This document shows positions 1 to 7,572 of a DNA stretch of 14,242 nucleotides, piece by piece. Source of the DNA: Planctomycetota bacterium (GTDB lineage Bacteria; Planctomycetota; UBA1135; GCA-002686595); assembly GCA_011524785.1 (NCBI GenBank), contig WTJQ01000275.1:1-14242 (forward strand). Direction: 5' to 3'. The notes under the pieces were generated by a model, which saw only the letters and a program-made list of their open reading frames with translations, was not told the origin of the DNA and did not search any database. A program made the position numbers and the translations under genes. Each line of letters begins with the position of its first letter. Position 1 is the first letter of the stretch.

Positions 1-446
1 CCCAGGGGGACCCCGCGTACGCCCGCGAGGTGGAGGGCAGGATCGATTCCCTGGGACTGACGGAGCACGTCCGCCTCCTCGGCCCGGTCCCTCACGACCG
101 GATGCCGGAGGTGTTCGCGCGCTCCACGGCGTTCCTGTCGACGAGCCGGACCGGCAGCGTCGACAAGGTGGTCCTCGAGGCGATGGCCACGGGACGCCCC
201 GCCGTCACCTCCAACGCGAGCTTCGAGTGGGTCTTCGAGCCCCTGGGGCGCGAGCTCTCGGAGCAGCTGCGCTTCCCCGAGGGGGATGCCGGCGCTCTGG
301 CGGCGCGGGTCGAGGGCCTGCTCGCGCGAGGCCGGGTGGAGCGGGACACGCTCGGCCGCGAGCTCCGGAGCCTGGTCGAGGAGCGGCACGAGGTCGACCG
401 CCTGATGCAGCGCCTGGTGGAGACCATGGAGGGGCCGCGGCCATGA
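1..446 (+). CDS. Glycosyltransferase, GT4-like, C-terminal part (5' end outside window)
   Basis: The reading frame is already open at the left edge (first full codon at base 3), so only about the last 147 residues are present. They form the C-terminal, nucleotide-sugar-binding half of a GT-B glycosyltransferase. A stretch reading LTEHVRLLGPVPHDRMPEVF is typical of the strand-helix before the donor site. It is followed by a serine/threonine-rich segment and DKVVLEAMATGRPAV, the usual donor-site motif of GT4 enzymes. The Glu of LEAM is encoded at 177-179. The residue eight positions earlier, where the EX7E motif has its first Glu, is Gly. The gene probably transfers a sugar to a growing glycan at the cytoplasmic membrane face. 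Its stop overlaps the next start (ATGA at 443-446), so it is the upstream member of the same operon. Family assignment is firm; donor and acceptor are unknown. Confidence 0.88.
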   Translation, partial: QGDPAYAREVEGRIDSLGLTEHVRLLGPVPHDRMPEVFARSTAFLSTSRTGSVDKVVLEAMATGRPAVTSNASFEWVFEPLGRELSEQLRFPEGDAGALAARVEGLLARGRVERDTLGRELRSLVEERHEVDRLMQRLVETMEGPRP

Positions 447-1411
447 GTGACCCCATCGCGGGGACCTCCGCCGGCCCCGTTGCCGATCTCGCCGCCGCTC
501 CCGTGCGCGTGGACGTCGTCGTGGTCTCCTGGAACGTGCGCGACCGTCTCCGCACGTGCCTGGCCGGGCTGCTGGAGGACTGCCCGGGGCTGGAGCTCGA
601 CGTCGTGGTCGTGGACAACGCCAGCGACGATGGCAGCGCGGACCTGGTTGCGGAGGAGTTCCCCTCCGTGCAGCTCGAGCGAAACGCGGCGAACGTCCTG
701 TACGCGCCGGCCGTCGTCCAGGGGGCGCGGCGGGGCGAGGCCCCCCTGCTGCTGCTGCTGAACCCCGACTGCGAGCTGGCAGCCAGCCAGCTGCTCGAGC
801 TGGCCGCGGCCCTCCAGGCGGACCCCCAGCTGGCCGCCGTCGCCCCCAGGCTCTGCCACGCCGACGGCTCCACCCAGGCCGCGCTCATGGATCACCCCGG
901 CTTCTGGAGCCCGCTCTTCTTCGGCACGCCCCTGGAGCGCTGGTGGCCCAACAGCCCGGAGCTCCGGCGGTGGTTCTGCCGCGAGCGGGACCTCGAGCGG
1001 GACCAGGACTGCCCACAGCCGCCGGCCGCCTGCTTCCTCGTCCGGCGGAGCGTGTGGGAGGAGCTTGGCGGCTTCGACGAGCGGCTCGAGCTGTTCTTCA
1101 ACGACGCGGACCTCTGCACGCGCATGGCGGCCGCTGGCCAGCGGATTCGTTATCTGGCGTCGGTCGGCGTGGTGCACCACACGGGGAGCTCCACGGCGCA
1201 GCTCCCCGACTTCGCCAGTCACTGGCACCGCGATCGCCTGCGCTACCACCGCAAGCACTTCGGAGTCCTCGCGGTCCCGTTCGTGAAGCTGTGCACGTCC
1301 TGGGCCCTGGCGGACCATCTCCTCAGCGGGCTCGTGCGACGGCTGCGGGGTGGCTCCGCGGACCCGGCGCTTCCGCTCCTCCGCGCGTGGGGGCGCTTCC
1401 TCCTCCAGTGA
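443..1411 (+). CDS. GT2 family glycosyltransferase (rhamnosyltransferase-like)
   Basis: This 322-residue GT-A enzyme is predicted to transfer a sugar from a nucleotide donor during polysaccharide assembly. The N-terminal strand DVVVVSWNVRD (from residue 24) is followed by VVVVDNASDDGS (54-65), the nucleotide-binding segment of GT2 enzymes. LLLLNPD (ending at D109) is the DXD-equivalent metal site. Near residues 220-225, FFNDADLC is the acceptor/catalytic loop usually written (E/N)D-x-DLC in WbbL-like rhamnosyltransferases. There is no membrane segment. The ATG at 443 is preferred over the upstream extension because GGAGGGG lies 8 bases before it (428-434) and conserved sequence starts just after it; the frame upstream is a GC-rich shadow of the preceding gene. 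The gene overlaps both neighbours by 4 bp, which suggests translational coupling. The sugar specificity cannot be read from sequence. Confidence 0.93.
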   Translation: MSDPIAGTSAGPVADLAAAPVRVDVVVVSWNVRDRLRTCLAGLLEDCPGLELDVVVVDNASDDGSADLVAEEFPSVQLERNAANVLYAPAVVQGARRGEAPLLLLLNPDCELAASQLLELAAALQADPQLAAVAPRLCHADGSTQAALMDHPGFWSPLFFGTPLERWWPNSPELRRWFCRERDLERDQDCPQPPAACFLVRRSVWEELGGFDERLELFFNDADLCTRMAAAGQRIRYLASVGVVHHTGSSTAQLPDFASHWHRDRLRYHRKHFGVLAVPFVKLCTSWALADHLLSGLVRRLRGGSADPALPLLRAWGRFLLQ

Positions 1412-3186
1412 CGCGCGCGCTCGAGACGATCGCGGTCCGGTCCGCCCTGACCGAGCCCCTCCACCGGGTGCTGGGCTGGATGCTGTCCCATCGTGACGGG
1501 GAGGGCGCCATCGTCTGCCCCTTCCACCGGATCGAGCACACGGGCAAGAGTGCGGGGGCCGCGGTGCTCGCCTGCGCCCTGGCGCGCCACGACCCCGAAG
1601 CCGACCACGAGGCGCTCCTCGAGGTCGCGCGGCAGCAGGCCCGACGCATGGTCGCGCGCCTCGAGCGCGAGGGGGAGAGCACCTGCTTCACCTTCCGGCC
1701 TGGACGACACGACCCCTACAACTGCTCGAACTCCGTGATCGACGGAGGTGCGTGCAGCGATGCCCTGGCAGAGGTCGTGCAGACCTTCGGGGACCGCCTC
1801 GCATGCGAGGAGCGTGAGGCCTTCGTCCGCGCGTCCGTGCTGGGAGCGCAGACGTACCTGCGCTACTGCGTGCTCGACAAGGGGATCCCCGCTCAGAAGG
1901 CCTGGGCCCTCACGGGTGTCGCGCAGGCCCACGCACTGTCCGGTCATGAGGTCCTCGAGCTGACGGTGCGCGAGGGGGCCACGATCCTCGACGCGCTGAC
2001 GCGGGCCGACGGCAGCGTCCCGTACCACCCCGTCGAGGGAGGCGCCGGCCATCCAGGAGCCAGCGATGCCTCCGCCTTCTACCAGTCCCGCGTGACGGGC
2101 TTCCTGGCCTTCGCCCTGGAGCGTGCCGGACTCGATCCCGCAGCCAGCCCCTGGCGGGGCCAGCTGGAGCGCGGCCTCGACTTCCTCGTCGGCCTCATCG
2201 GGCCCGACGGCATCAAGCCGGGCCTGCTCGAGGCCAAGCCGTGGTACTGGGGCGCGACGCACGAGGTCGCCAGCCATCCCTTCGATCTCTACGCCCTGGC
2301 GATTGGGGTCAGGGCCCTGGGGCGCAGCGATTGCGCTCCGGCCCTCAGGGCCAGCTGGCGCGCCTGGGTCGACCTCCTCGAGGCCAGCGGTGCTCCGCAG
2401 AGCCACCGCCCCGGGCCCGGGCGGGAGCCGAGCTACCAGTGCCCGACGTTCTGGGCCGGGCACGCGAGCTGGGCCGCGCGCGCGCTGCCTGCTCTGGAGC
2501 AGGTCTGGGACCAGCCCGAACCCGAGGCGCCCGAGCTCGGCGTTCGCCTCTTCGCGGATGCACAGCTGGCCCGCCTCGATGCTCCCGGGGTGGTGGCCTG
2601 GGTCCGGGGTGCTCGTCCTCCCGGCAATCTGCACCATGGCAGCCCTGGCGGAGCCGGGCTCCTGCGGGTCGTGGCGCGCTCCACCGGCGCCGAGCTCGTG
2701 GAGCGCTGCAGGCTGGGCGGGCACCAGGAGGGCGAGTGGACGGCGCGGAGCGGTGCCCCCTCCCTGACGCGTGGCCTGCGCGCGAACGGCTCGGAGGCGC
2801 GCTTCGCCACCTGGCTCGCGCGCAATGCCGCGCGGGGGGGCGGGCCGCTCGCCGGTCTCCGGCCCCTGGCGTCCTTCGGCCTGCGTGGCCTCGCGGCCTT
2901 CGCGGGGCCGAGGGTCTCGACCGCGTTCGATCGCCAGGCCTCGCTCGAGGCCGTGCCTGGAGGCGTCCGCGTTCGCGCGGTGCCCTCCTGGCGCGATGGC
3001 ACGCGGGCCCCGGTTGCCGCGATCGAGCGGCGGTTCACCGTCTCGCAGGACGGGCTCGAGGTGGACGAGGCTGTGCAAGGCGCGCCGGGACCGCTTCGCT
3101 ACCGCGCTCCGGTCCTGTCCGAGGTGCTCCGGCAGGAGCCGGGCGAGGTCCGCTGGCGGCTGCGGGGTACGGAGGCTCGGTCGTGA
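1408..3186 (+). CDS. Unrecognised 592-aa protein, possibly alpha/alpha-toroid carbohydrate-active (heparinase II/III-like or glycosidase-like)
   Basis: I do not recognise this protein by name. The GTG start at 1408 overlaps the previous stop (GTGA), and the frame before it only shadows the GT2 gene. No signal peptide or membrane helix is visible, so it looks cytoplasmic. Residues 1 to about 370 are helical with repeated aromatic/acidic loop motifs: DPYNCSNSVIDGG (102-114), a SAFYQSRVTGFLAFALERAG segment, KPWYWGATHEV (from 277) and YQCPTFWAGHASWAARAL. This spacing of helix pairs and aromatic loops resembles the (alpha/alpha) toroid of polysaccharide lyases, epimerases and some glycosidases. 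The last 200 or so residues are beta-rich, as in the sandwich domain that follows the toroid in heparinase II/III-like proteins. A role in cleaving, epimerising or proofreading the cluster's glycan is inference. It is flanked on both sides by GT2 genes with 4-bp overlaps. Confidence in the gene is high, in the function low. Confidence 0.85.
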   Translation: MTRALETIAVRSALTEPLHRVLGWMLSHRDGEGAIVCPFHRIEHTGKSAGAAVLACALARHDPEADHEALLEVARQQARRMVARLEREGESTCFTFRPGRHDPYNCSNSVIDGGACSDALAEVVQTFGDRLACEEREAFVRASVLGAQTYLRYCVLDKGIPAQKAWALTGVAQAHALSGHEVLELTVREGATILDALTRADGSVPYHPVEGGAGHPGASDASAFYQSRVTGFLAFALERAGLDPAASPWRGQLERGLDFLVGLIGPDGIKPGLLEAKPWYWGATHEVASHPFDLYALAIGVRALGRSDCAPALRASWRAWVDLLEASGAPQSHRPGPGREPSYQCPTFWAGHASWAARALPALEQVWDQPEPEAPELGVRLFADAQLARLDAPGVVAWVRGARPPGNLHHGSPGGAGLLRVVARSTGAELVERCRLGGHQEGEWTARSGAPSLTRGLRANGSEARFATWLARNAARGGGPLAGLRPLASFGLRGLAAFAGPRVSTAFDRQASLEAVPGGVRVRAVPSWRDGTRAPVAAIERRFTVSQDGLEVDEAVQGAPGPLRYRAPVLSEVLRQEPGEVRWRLRGTEARS

Positions 3187-4073
3187 CCGGACAGGCCCCC
3201 TCGATCGCCCTGGTGACCGCGGCGCGGAACGAGGAGGCGAACCTCGGCCGCACCCTGGCCTCGGTCGTCGCGCAGACCGTGCGGCCGCGCCGCTGGGTCG
3301 TGGTCAGCGATGGGTCGACGGACGCGACCGACGCGCTCGTCGCCGCGGCCGCGGAGGAGCATCCGTGGATCCACCTGGAGCGCGTGGAGGGAGGCCAGGA
3401 GCGGGACTTCGCCTCCAAGGTGCATGCGCTGCAGCACGGCCTCGAGGTCCTCGGGCCGCTCGAGGAGGACTTCGTCGGGGTGCTCGATGCGGACGTCGTC
3501 CTCGAGCCCCACCACTTCGAGACGCTCGTGTCCACCTTCACCGCAGAGCCCACGCTGGGGCTCGCGGGAGGCCAGGTCTGGGAGGAGTACGACGGCCAGC
3601 GCGTGCTCCACGACAACGCCGTGGACTCGGTGGCTGGCGCGGTCCAGCTCTTCCGCAGGGAGGCCTTCGAGGCCACCGGGGGCTTCCGCCCGCTCCGCTC
3701 GGGGGGCGAGGACACGGTCGTGGAGCTGGAGGTGCGCGCAGCGGGCTGGACCACGCGCACCCTGCGCGACCTCCCCGTCACGCACCAGGGCCGGGTCATC
3801 AGCGGTCGTGGGGGCGTCCTGCACCTCCGCTTCCGGCGCGGCTGGAACAACTGGCTGCTCGGCTACCACCCGCTGTTCGCCCTAGTGGCGGTTGGCTATC
3901 GCATGGGGGATCGTCCCTGGGGGCTGGCGGGCCTCGCCCAGCTCGCGGGCTACCTCGTGGCCTCCGTCCGCCGCCCCGCCCGGCCCGTGTCCCTGGAGAC
4001 GGTGGCCTTCCTCCGGCAGGAGCAGCTGGGGAAGCTGGGGCGGCTGGTCCTGCGCGGGGACCGCGGCCGCTGA
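3183..4073 (+). CDS. GT2 family glycosyltransferase
   Basis: This 296-residue GT-A glycosyltransferase opens with IALVTAARNEEANL, then VVVSDGSTDATD (39-50), the classic GT2 nucleotide-binding motif. VLDADVVLEP places the DXD motif at D102-A103-D104. GGEDTVVELEVRAAGW puts the catalytic-type Glu-Asp pair at 176-177, and RRGWNNW follows where many GT2 proteins have an R/QxxRW-like segment. A hydrophobic stretch near 225-260 may associate with the membrane. The GTG at 3183 is supported by GGAGG at 3171-3175, 7 bases upstream, and by the 4-bp GTGA overlap with the preceding stop. It differs clearly from the GT2 at 443-1411, so the two probably add different residues. After its stop comes the only sizeable gap in the cluster. 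Substrate unknown. Confidence 0.93.
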   Translation: MTGQAPSIALVTAARNEEANLGRTLASVVAQTVRPRRWVVVSDGSTDATDALVAAAAEEHPWIHLERVEGGQERDFASKVHALQHGLEVLGPLEEDFVGVLDADVVLEPHHFETLVSTFTAEPTLGLAGGQVWEEYDGQRVLHDNAVDSVAGAVQLFRREAFEATGGFRPLRSGGEDTVVELEVRAAGWTTRTLRDLPVTHQGRVISGRGGVLHLRFRRGWNNWLLGYHPLFALVAVGYRMGDRPWGLAGLAQLAGYLVASVRRPARPVSLETVAFLRQEQLGKLGRLVLRGDRGR

Positions 4074-4195
4074 GCCACCTGCGGCGCGGGCCCCCGGCAC
4101 GGGGCCGCCAGCGCGACTCCCGGGCGCGCGAGGCCTCGGCGCGAACGCTGCCGCCGGCGTCGCTTCCGCTGGTCGCCACTCCCTACGATGACGGC
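4074..4195 (+). other. Noncoding gap inside the glycan cluster
   Basis: This 122-bp stretch is the only break in an otherwise overlapping gene chain. It contains a 6-bp inverted repeat (GGCCCC at 4089-4094 with GGGGCC at 4101-4106, 6-base loop) and a near-palindromic GC-rich stretch around 4125-4143 centred on AGGCCT. Neither is followed by a T tract. I see no convincing promoter and no Shine-Dalgarno sequence before the ATG at 4196. It may hold a weak terminator and an internal promoter, splitting the cluster into two transcripts, but the sequence does not prove it. Confidence 0.4.
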
Positions 4196-6406
4196 ATGCA
4201 GGCCAGGGCTGAGCCGGGGACGGGCCCCCTGACCTCCGTGCGCGCGGGGGTCAGCGCCGGAGCCATTGGGGGGCTGATCGCCATGCTCCTCGAGGGGGCG
4301 CTGGCAGGTGCCGGGGTGGACCCCAGCGCCTTCGTCTATCAGGTCCGCGCGCTCGGCCTCGACGGCGCCCTCGAGCTGGGCTCCTTCTCCACGGCGCGCG
4401 GGCTGAGCCTGCTCGTCGCCTGGACGGTCGGCTTCACCCACTACTGCTGGGGGGGCATGGTGGTGGGCGCGCTCGCGGGGCTCCTGGCTCACCCGCTCCT
4501 GCGCAGGCACTCGATGGTCGGCCGCTACGAGCGGCTCCTCGGGGGGCTGCTCGGGCTGTGGGGAGGACTGCTCGCGATTTGGTGGGCACGCCAGCTCGTC
4601 CTGACCGGGGCCCCGTTCCTCCACCCCGGGCGCCTGGCCCTGGCGGGCGGGCTCCTGCTCCTCGGCCAGCTCGCCGGTCGCTCCGTGGGCTGGTTCCGGC
4701 GGAGGACCCCGCGCGCCCTGCGGCTCCTGTCGGTCGGCGCCGTGCTCGTGCTGCCCCTCGTCGGCGCCCTCCTCCAGAGATCGCTCTCCGCCGAGTCCGA
4801 GCGAGGGCGGCTCAACGAGCGCAACCGGGATCTGCCCAACGTCCTCGTGGTCGTGGTGGACGCCCTGCGCCACGACATGTTCGGGTTCCGTGGGGATCCG
4901 ACCCTCCAGACGCCGCACCTGGATGCCCTCGCTTCCGAGAGCGCCGTCTTCACCGCGGCCCGGGCCCAGGCGCCGTTCACCTGGACGAGCTTCGGCTCGC
5001 TGCTCACCGGCAAGCTGCCTCGGCGTCACGGGCTGATCATGATGAAGCCGGGCGTCCAGATGGGACGCAACGCCACCTTGGCGGTGCTCCTGCAGGGTCA
5101 CGAGCGCGCGGACGGCAGGCGACTCGAGGAGGGGGACTTCGCCACGGCGGCGTTCATGACCGGGACGGTCAGCCAGGGCTCGGGGCTCCTCCAGGGCATC
5201 GATCGCTACACCGAGGCCCTGGTCGGGCACGGCCTCGTGGACCTGCACGACCCCTGGAGCGAGTTCCGCTCGCGCCTCGTCCCCTGGCTGTTCGGCTCCA
5301 AGGCGGCGCAGCACGGAGGGAGCAGCTACGTCGTCGATCGCACCATCGACTGGCTGCGCGAGCACAGGGGCCGCCGGTTCATGGGCCTCGTCCACCTGTA
5401 CAGCACGCACACCGACTACACCTGCCTCGAGCTCTGCGATCCGGAGAGTCCCGCCTACCAGCCCTCCGGCGTGAACACGGATCAGCTCAAGCGGATCATG
5501 CGCGGGGAGGAGGAGCTCACCTCCGAGAAGGCGCGCTTCATCCGGGATGCCTACCGCGGAGGCATCGTGCGCGCCGACCGGGACATCGGCCTCCTGGTGG
5601 CCGAGCTCGAGGAGTCCGGGCTCCTGGACGACACGATCCTCGTGGTCACGAGCGACCACGGGGAGTCGCTGGGGGAGCATGGCCTGTGGGAGCACAACTG
5701 GATGGTGGAGGAGAACCTCCGCATCCCCCTGCTGATCCGCGACCCGACGGAGCGCCTCCCCCCGGGGGAGCACGACGTCCGCGTGGACCAGATCGACCTC
5801 GTACCCACGCTCCTGGACCTGCTGGGGCTCGCCCCGCTGGAGTCCGCGGACGACCTCGCTCGCGCCGGCCTCGATCCGCGCAGCGAGGACGCCGACGTGC
5901 GGGACCGCGTCTGGGCGGCGGTGGATGGACGCTCCCTCGTCCCCGTCGTCGAGGGGGACCTCGCGGAGGCGCGGCCCTGGTCCTCGAGCCTGAACGGCCC
6001 CTTCCAGGCCGTGACCGACGGCCGCTGGAAGCTCGTGGTGGCCTCGCAGCGGGTTCCGGGCAGGGTGGAGGCCGAGGACGGCTTCCGCTGCGACATCGTC
6101 GAGGGCGCCCACGAGAGCTGCTCCCTGCTGCACGAGGACCACTGGGCCGGTTGGTGGCGCCGGTCCCTCGAGGACCGCACGCGGGACGCCCTGACGGTGC
6201 GCCTCTTCGACCTGGAGATCGACCCTGCGGAGCGGGTCAATCTCGCGCTCCTCGCGGGCGCAGAGGAGCGTGCGGCGGCGGCCCACGCCGCGCTTCGCGC
6301 CCTCGACGCGCGCATGCCCCTCCGCGCGGACGTGATCGAGCGGTCGCCGCTCGACGCGGAGCTCGACCTCTTCGAGCGCCTGGGGTACGGCGGGGGCGGC
6401 GAGTGA
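4196..6406 (+). CDS. Membrane-anchored sulfatase-fold (alkaline phosphatase superfamily) protein, Thr nucleophile; likely phosphotransferase or phosphohydrolase
   Basis: This 736-residue protein has an N-terminal membrane part with about five hydrophobic segments (roughly 18-40, 69-98, 114-136, 146-161 and 175-193). An alkaline-phosphatase-superfamily domain follows from about 213, presumably on the outer side of the inner membrane. The domain shows NVLVVVVDALRHDMFG (metal ligand D222), the nucleophile loop FTWTSFGSLLTG (T262), a His-rich loop HLYSTH (H400, H405), SDHGESLGEHG (metal ligands D487 and H488) and a sulfatase-style tail, RLFDLEIDPAERVNLA. Aligned with the sulfatase signature C-x-P-S-R...SLLTG, the Cys/Ser that becomes formylglycine is Thr, and Pro-Ser-Arg is not kept. 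Thr nucleophiles are typical of phosphoethanolamine and phosphoglycerol transferases and phosphodiesterases in this superfamily. I infer it adds or removes a phospho-group on the glycan made by its neighbours. The frame stays open far upstream, but no ATG/GTG lies between 4074 and 4196. Its stop overlaps the next gene (GTGA). Confidence 0.93.
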   Translation: MQARAEPGTGPLTSVRAGVSAGAIGGLIAMLLEGALAGAGVDPSAFVYQVRALGLDGALELGSFSTARGLSLLVAWTVGFTHYCWGGMVVGALAGLLAHPLLRRHSMVGRYERLLGGLLGLWGGLLAIWWARQLVLTGAPFLHPGRLALAGGLLLLGQLAGRSVGWFRRRTPRALRLLSVGAVLVLPLVGALLQRSLSAESERGRLNERNRDLPNVLVVVVDALRHDMFGFRGDPTLQTPHLDALASESAVFTAARAQAPFTWTSFGSLLTGKLPRRHGLIMMKPGVQMGRNATLAVLLQGHERADGRRLEEGDFATAAFMTGTVSQGSGLLQGIDRYTEALVGHGLVDLHDPWSEFRSRLVPWLFGSKAAQHGGSSYVVDRTIDWLREHRGRRFMGLVHLYSTHTDYTCLELCDPESPAYQPSGVNTDQLKRIMRGEEELTSEKARFIRDAYRGGIVRADRDIGLLVAELEESGLLDDTILVVTSDHGESLGEHGLWEHNWMVEENLRIPLLIRDPTERLPPGEHDVRVDQIDLVPTLLDLLGLAPLESADDLARAGLDPRSEDADVRDRVWAAVDGRSLVPVVEGDLAEARPWSSSLNGPFQAVTDGRWKLVVASQRVPGRVEAEDGFRCDIVEGAHESCSLLHEDHWAGWWRRSLEDRTRDALTVRLFDLEIDPAERVNLALLAGAEERAAAAHAALRALDARMPLRADVIERSPLDAELDLFERLGYGGGGE

Positions 6407-7572
6407 GCGCGCGCCCGCCGATCGCGCTCGTTGCGAACGCGCGCATGCCGAGCCAGCGCGCCCAGTCCCTGCAGGTCGCGCAGTGTGCTGGCGCGTTCGC
6501 GCGCGCGGGCGCCGCGACCACTCTCCTGCATGCACGGCGGCGTGACACCCCGCGGCAGGCGGCCGAGGCCCTCCTGGACCTCTATGGGGTTCCGGCGGGC
6601 GCACGGCCCGGGATCGAGGACGTGGCGTGCCTGGACTGGATCGACTGCGTCCCGCGCAGCCTCCAGTTCCTGCCGGCGCGGCTCCAGGAGTACTCCTTCG
6701 CCGCCGCGGCGGTGCGCAGGGTGAGGGCCCTCTCGCCGGACACCCGCATCTACACGCGGGAGTCCGAGATCGCGGGGCGGCTGGCTGGCCGGCCGGGGCT
6801 CTTCCTCGAGATCCACCGCGTGCCCGGGCACGCCGTTCGCCGGGCCGCGCTCCTGCGCGCCGTCGAGGCGGGAGCCGGGGTCGTGGCGATCAGCGGCGGC
6901 GTGGCCGAGGACCTGGCCGAGCTGGGGGTGCCCGAGGACAGGGTCCGCATCGAGCACGACGGCTTCCAGCCGGAGAGATTCGCGGGCCTGCCCACTCGCG
7001 AGGAGGCACGCGCAGCCCTGGGCCTCGAGGCTGAGGCCCCCATAGTGGTCTACTTCGGCGGGCTGCTCCGGTGGAAGGGTGTCGACGTCCTCGTCGAGGC
7101 CGCACGGCGGCTGGCCGGGGTCCAGGTGGTGATCGCTGGAGGCATGGAGGCCGACGTGGCTGCTCTGCGCCGAGGAGCCGAGGGCGTGCAGGGCGTGAGG
7201 ATCGACGGCTTCCAGGAACCCGGCCGCGCTTCGCTCTACCTCGCGGCCGGGGACGTGACGGTGGTCCCCAACCGTGCCGAGCCTGCGATCAGCGCGCGCT
7301 ACACCTCGCCGCTCAAGGTGTTCGAGGCCATGGCGGTGGGCCTGCCCATGGTGGTCAGCGACCTCCCGAGCCTGCGCGAGGTGCTCACCGAGGAGCAGGC
7401 CGCGTTCGTCCCGGCCGAGGATCCGGCGGCTCTCGCCAGCGCGCTCGAGAGTCTGCTCGCGGACGAGGAGCTTCGGGCCGCGATGCGGGGGGCCCTGCTC
7501 AGCGCGGCCCCTCTCCACACCTGGGACGCCCGGGCGACGCGCCTGCTCGACTGGATGGAGGCGGCCGCATGA
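6403..7572 (+). CDS. Glycosyltransferase, GT4-like
   Basis: This 389-residue GT-B glycosyltransferase has an N-terminal half that begins IALVANARMPSQRAQSLQVA, an acceptor-side nucleotide-binding fold, and includes an RESEIAGRLAGRPGLFLEIH stretch. The C-terminal half carries VRIEHDGFQPERF, VYFGGLLRWKGVDVLVEAARRL (the Gly-rich turn plus Lys phosphate-binding segment) and SPLKVFEAMAVGLPMVVSD with the donor-site Glu at 308. The position where EX7E has its first Glu is Tyr (residue 300), as in the SPxKxFE-type subgroup of GT4 enzymes. The GTG start at 6403 overlaps the stop of the sulfatase-like gene, and a G-rich stretch (6392-6399) may serve as a weak ribosome site. A cytoplasmic role in the same glycan pathway is likely; the sugar is unknown. 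Confidence 0.93.
   Translation: MSARPPIALVANARMPSQRAQSLQVAQCAGAFARAGAATTLLHARRRDTPRQAAEALLDLYGVPAGARPGIEDVACLDWIDCVPRSLQFLPARLQEYSFAAAAVRRVRALSPDTRIYTRESEIAGRLAGRPGLFLEIHRVPGHAVRRAALLRAVEAGAGVVAISGGVAEDLAELGVPEDRVRIEHDGFQPERFAGLPTREEARAALGLEAEAPIVVYFGGLLRWKGVDVLVEAARRLAGVQVVIAGGMEADVAALRRGAEGVQGVRIDGFQEPGRASLYLAAGDVTVVPNRAEPAISARYTSPLKVFEAMAVGLPMVVSDLPSLREVLTEEQAAFVPAEDPAALASALESLLADEELRAAMRGALLSAAPLHTWDARATRLLDWMEAAA

Noticed and set aside
1243..3078. Minus-strand open frame (611 codons) opposite the 592-residue protein
   Set aside because: I considered whether this could be the real gene. The plus-strand product has balanced composition, 4-bp overlaps with both neighbours and ordered aromatic motifs, while this one is low-complexity.
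4196..6406. Annotation as an arylsulfatase
   Set aside because: The Cys/Ser-x-Pro-x-Arg formylglycine signature is absent (Thr-Trp-Thr-Ser-Phe instead), so a sulfatase activity is not supported.
3950..6604. Long open frame on the minus strand (884 codons) opposite the sulfatase-like gene
   Set aside because: It lies antisense to a protein with clear family motifs, and its product is a featureless Arg/Ala/Gly/Pro/His-rich sequence. Long antisense frames are expected at this GC content.
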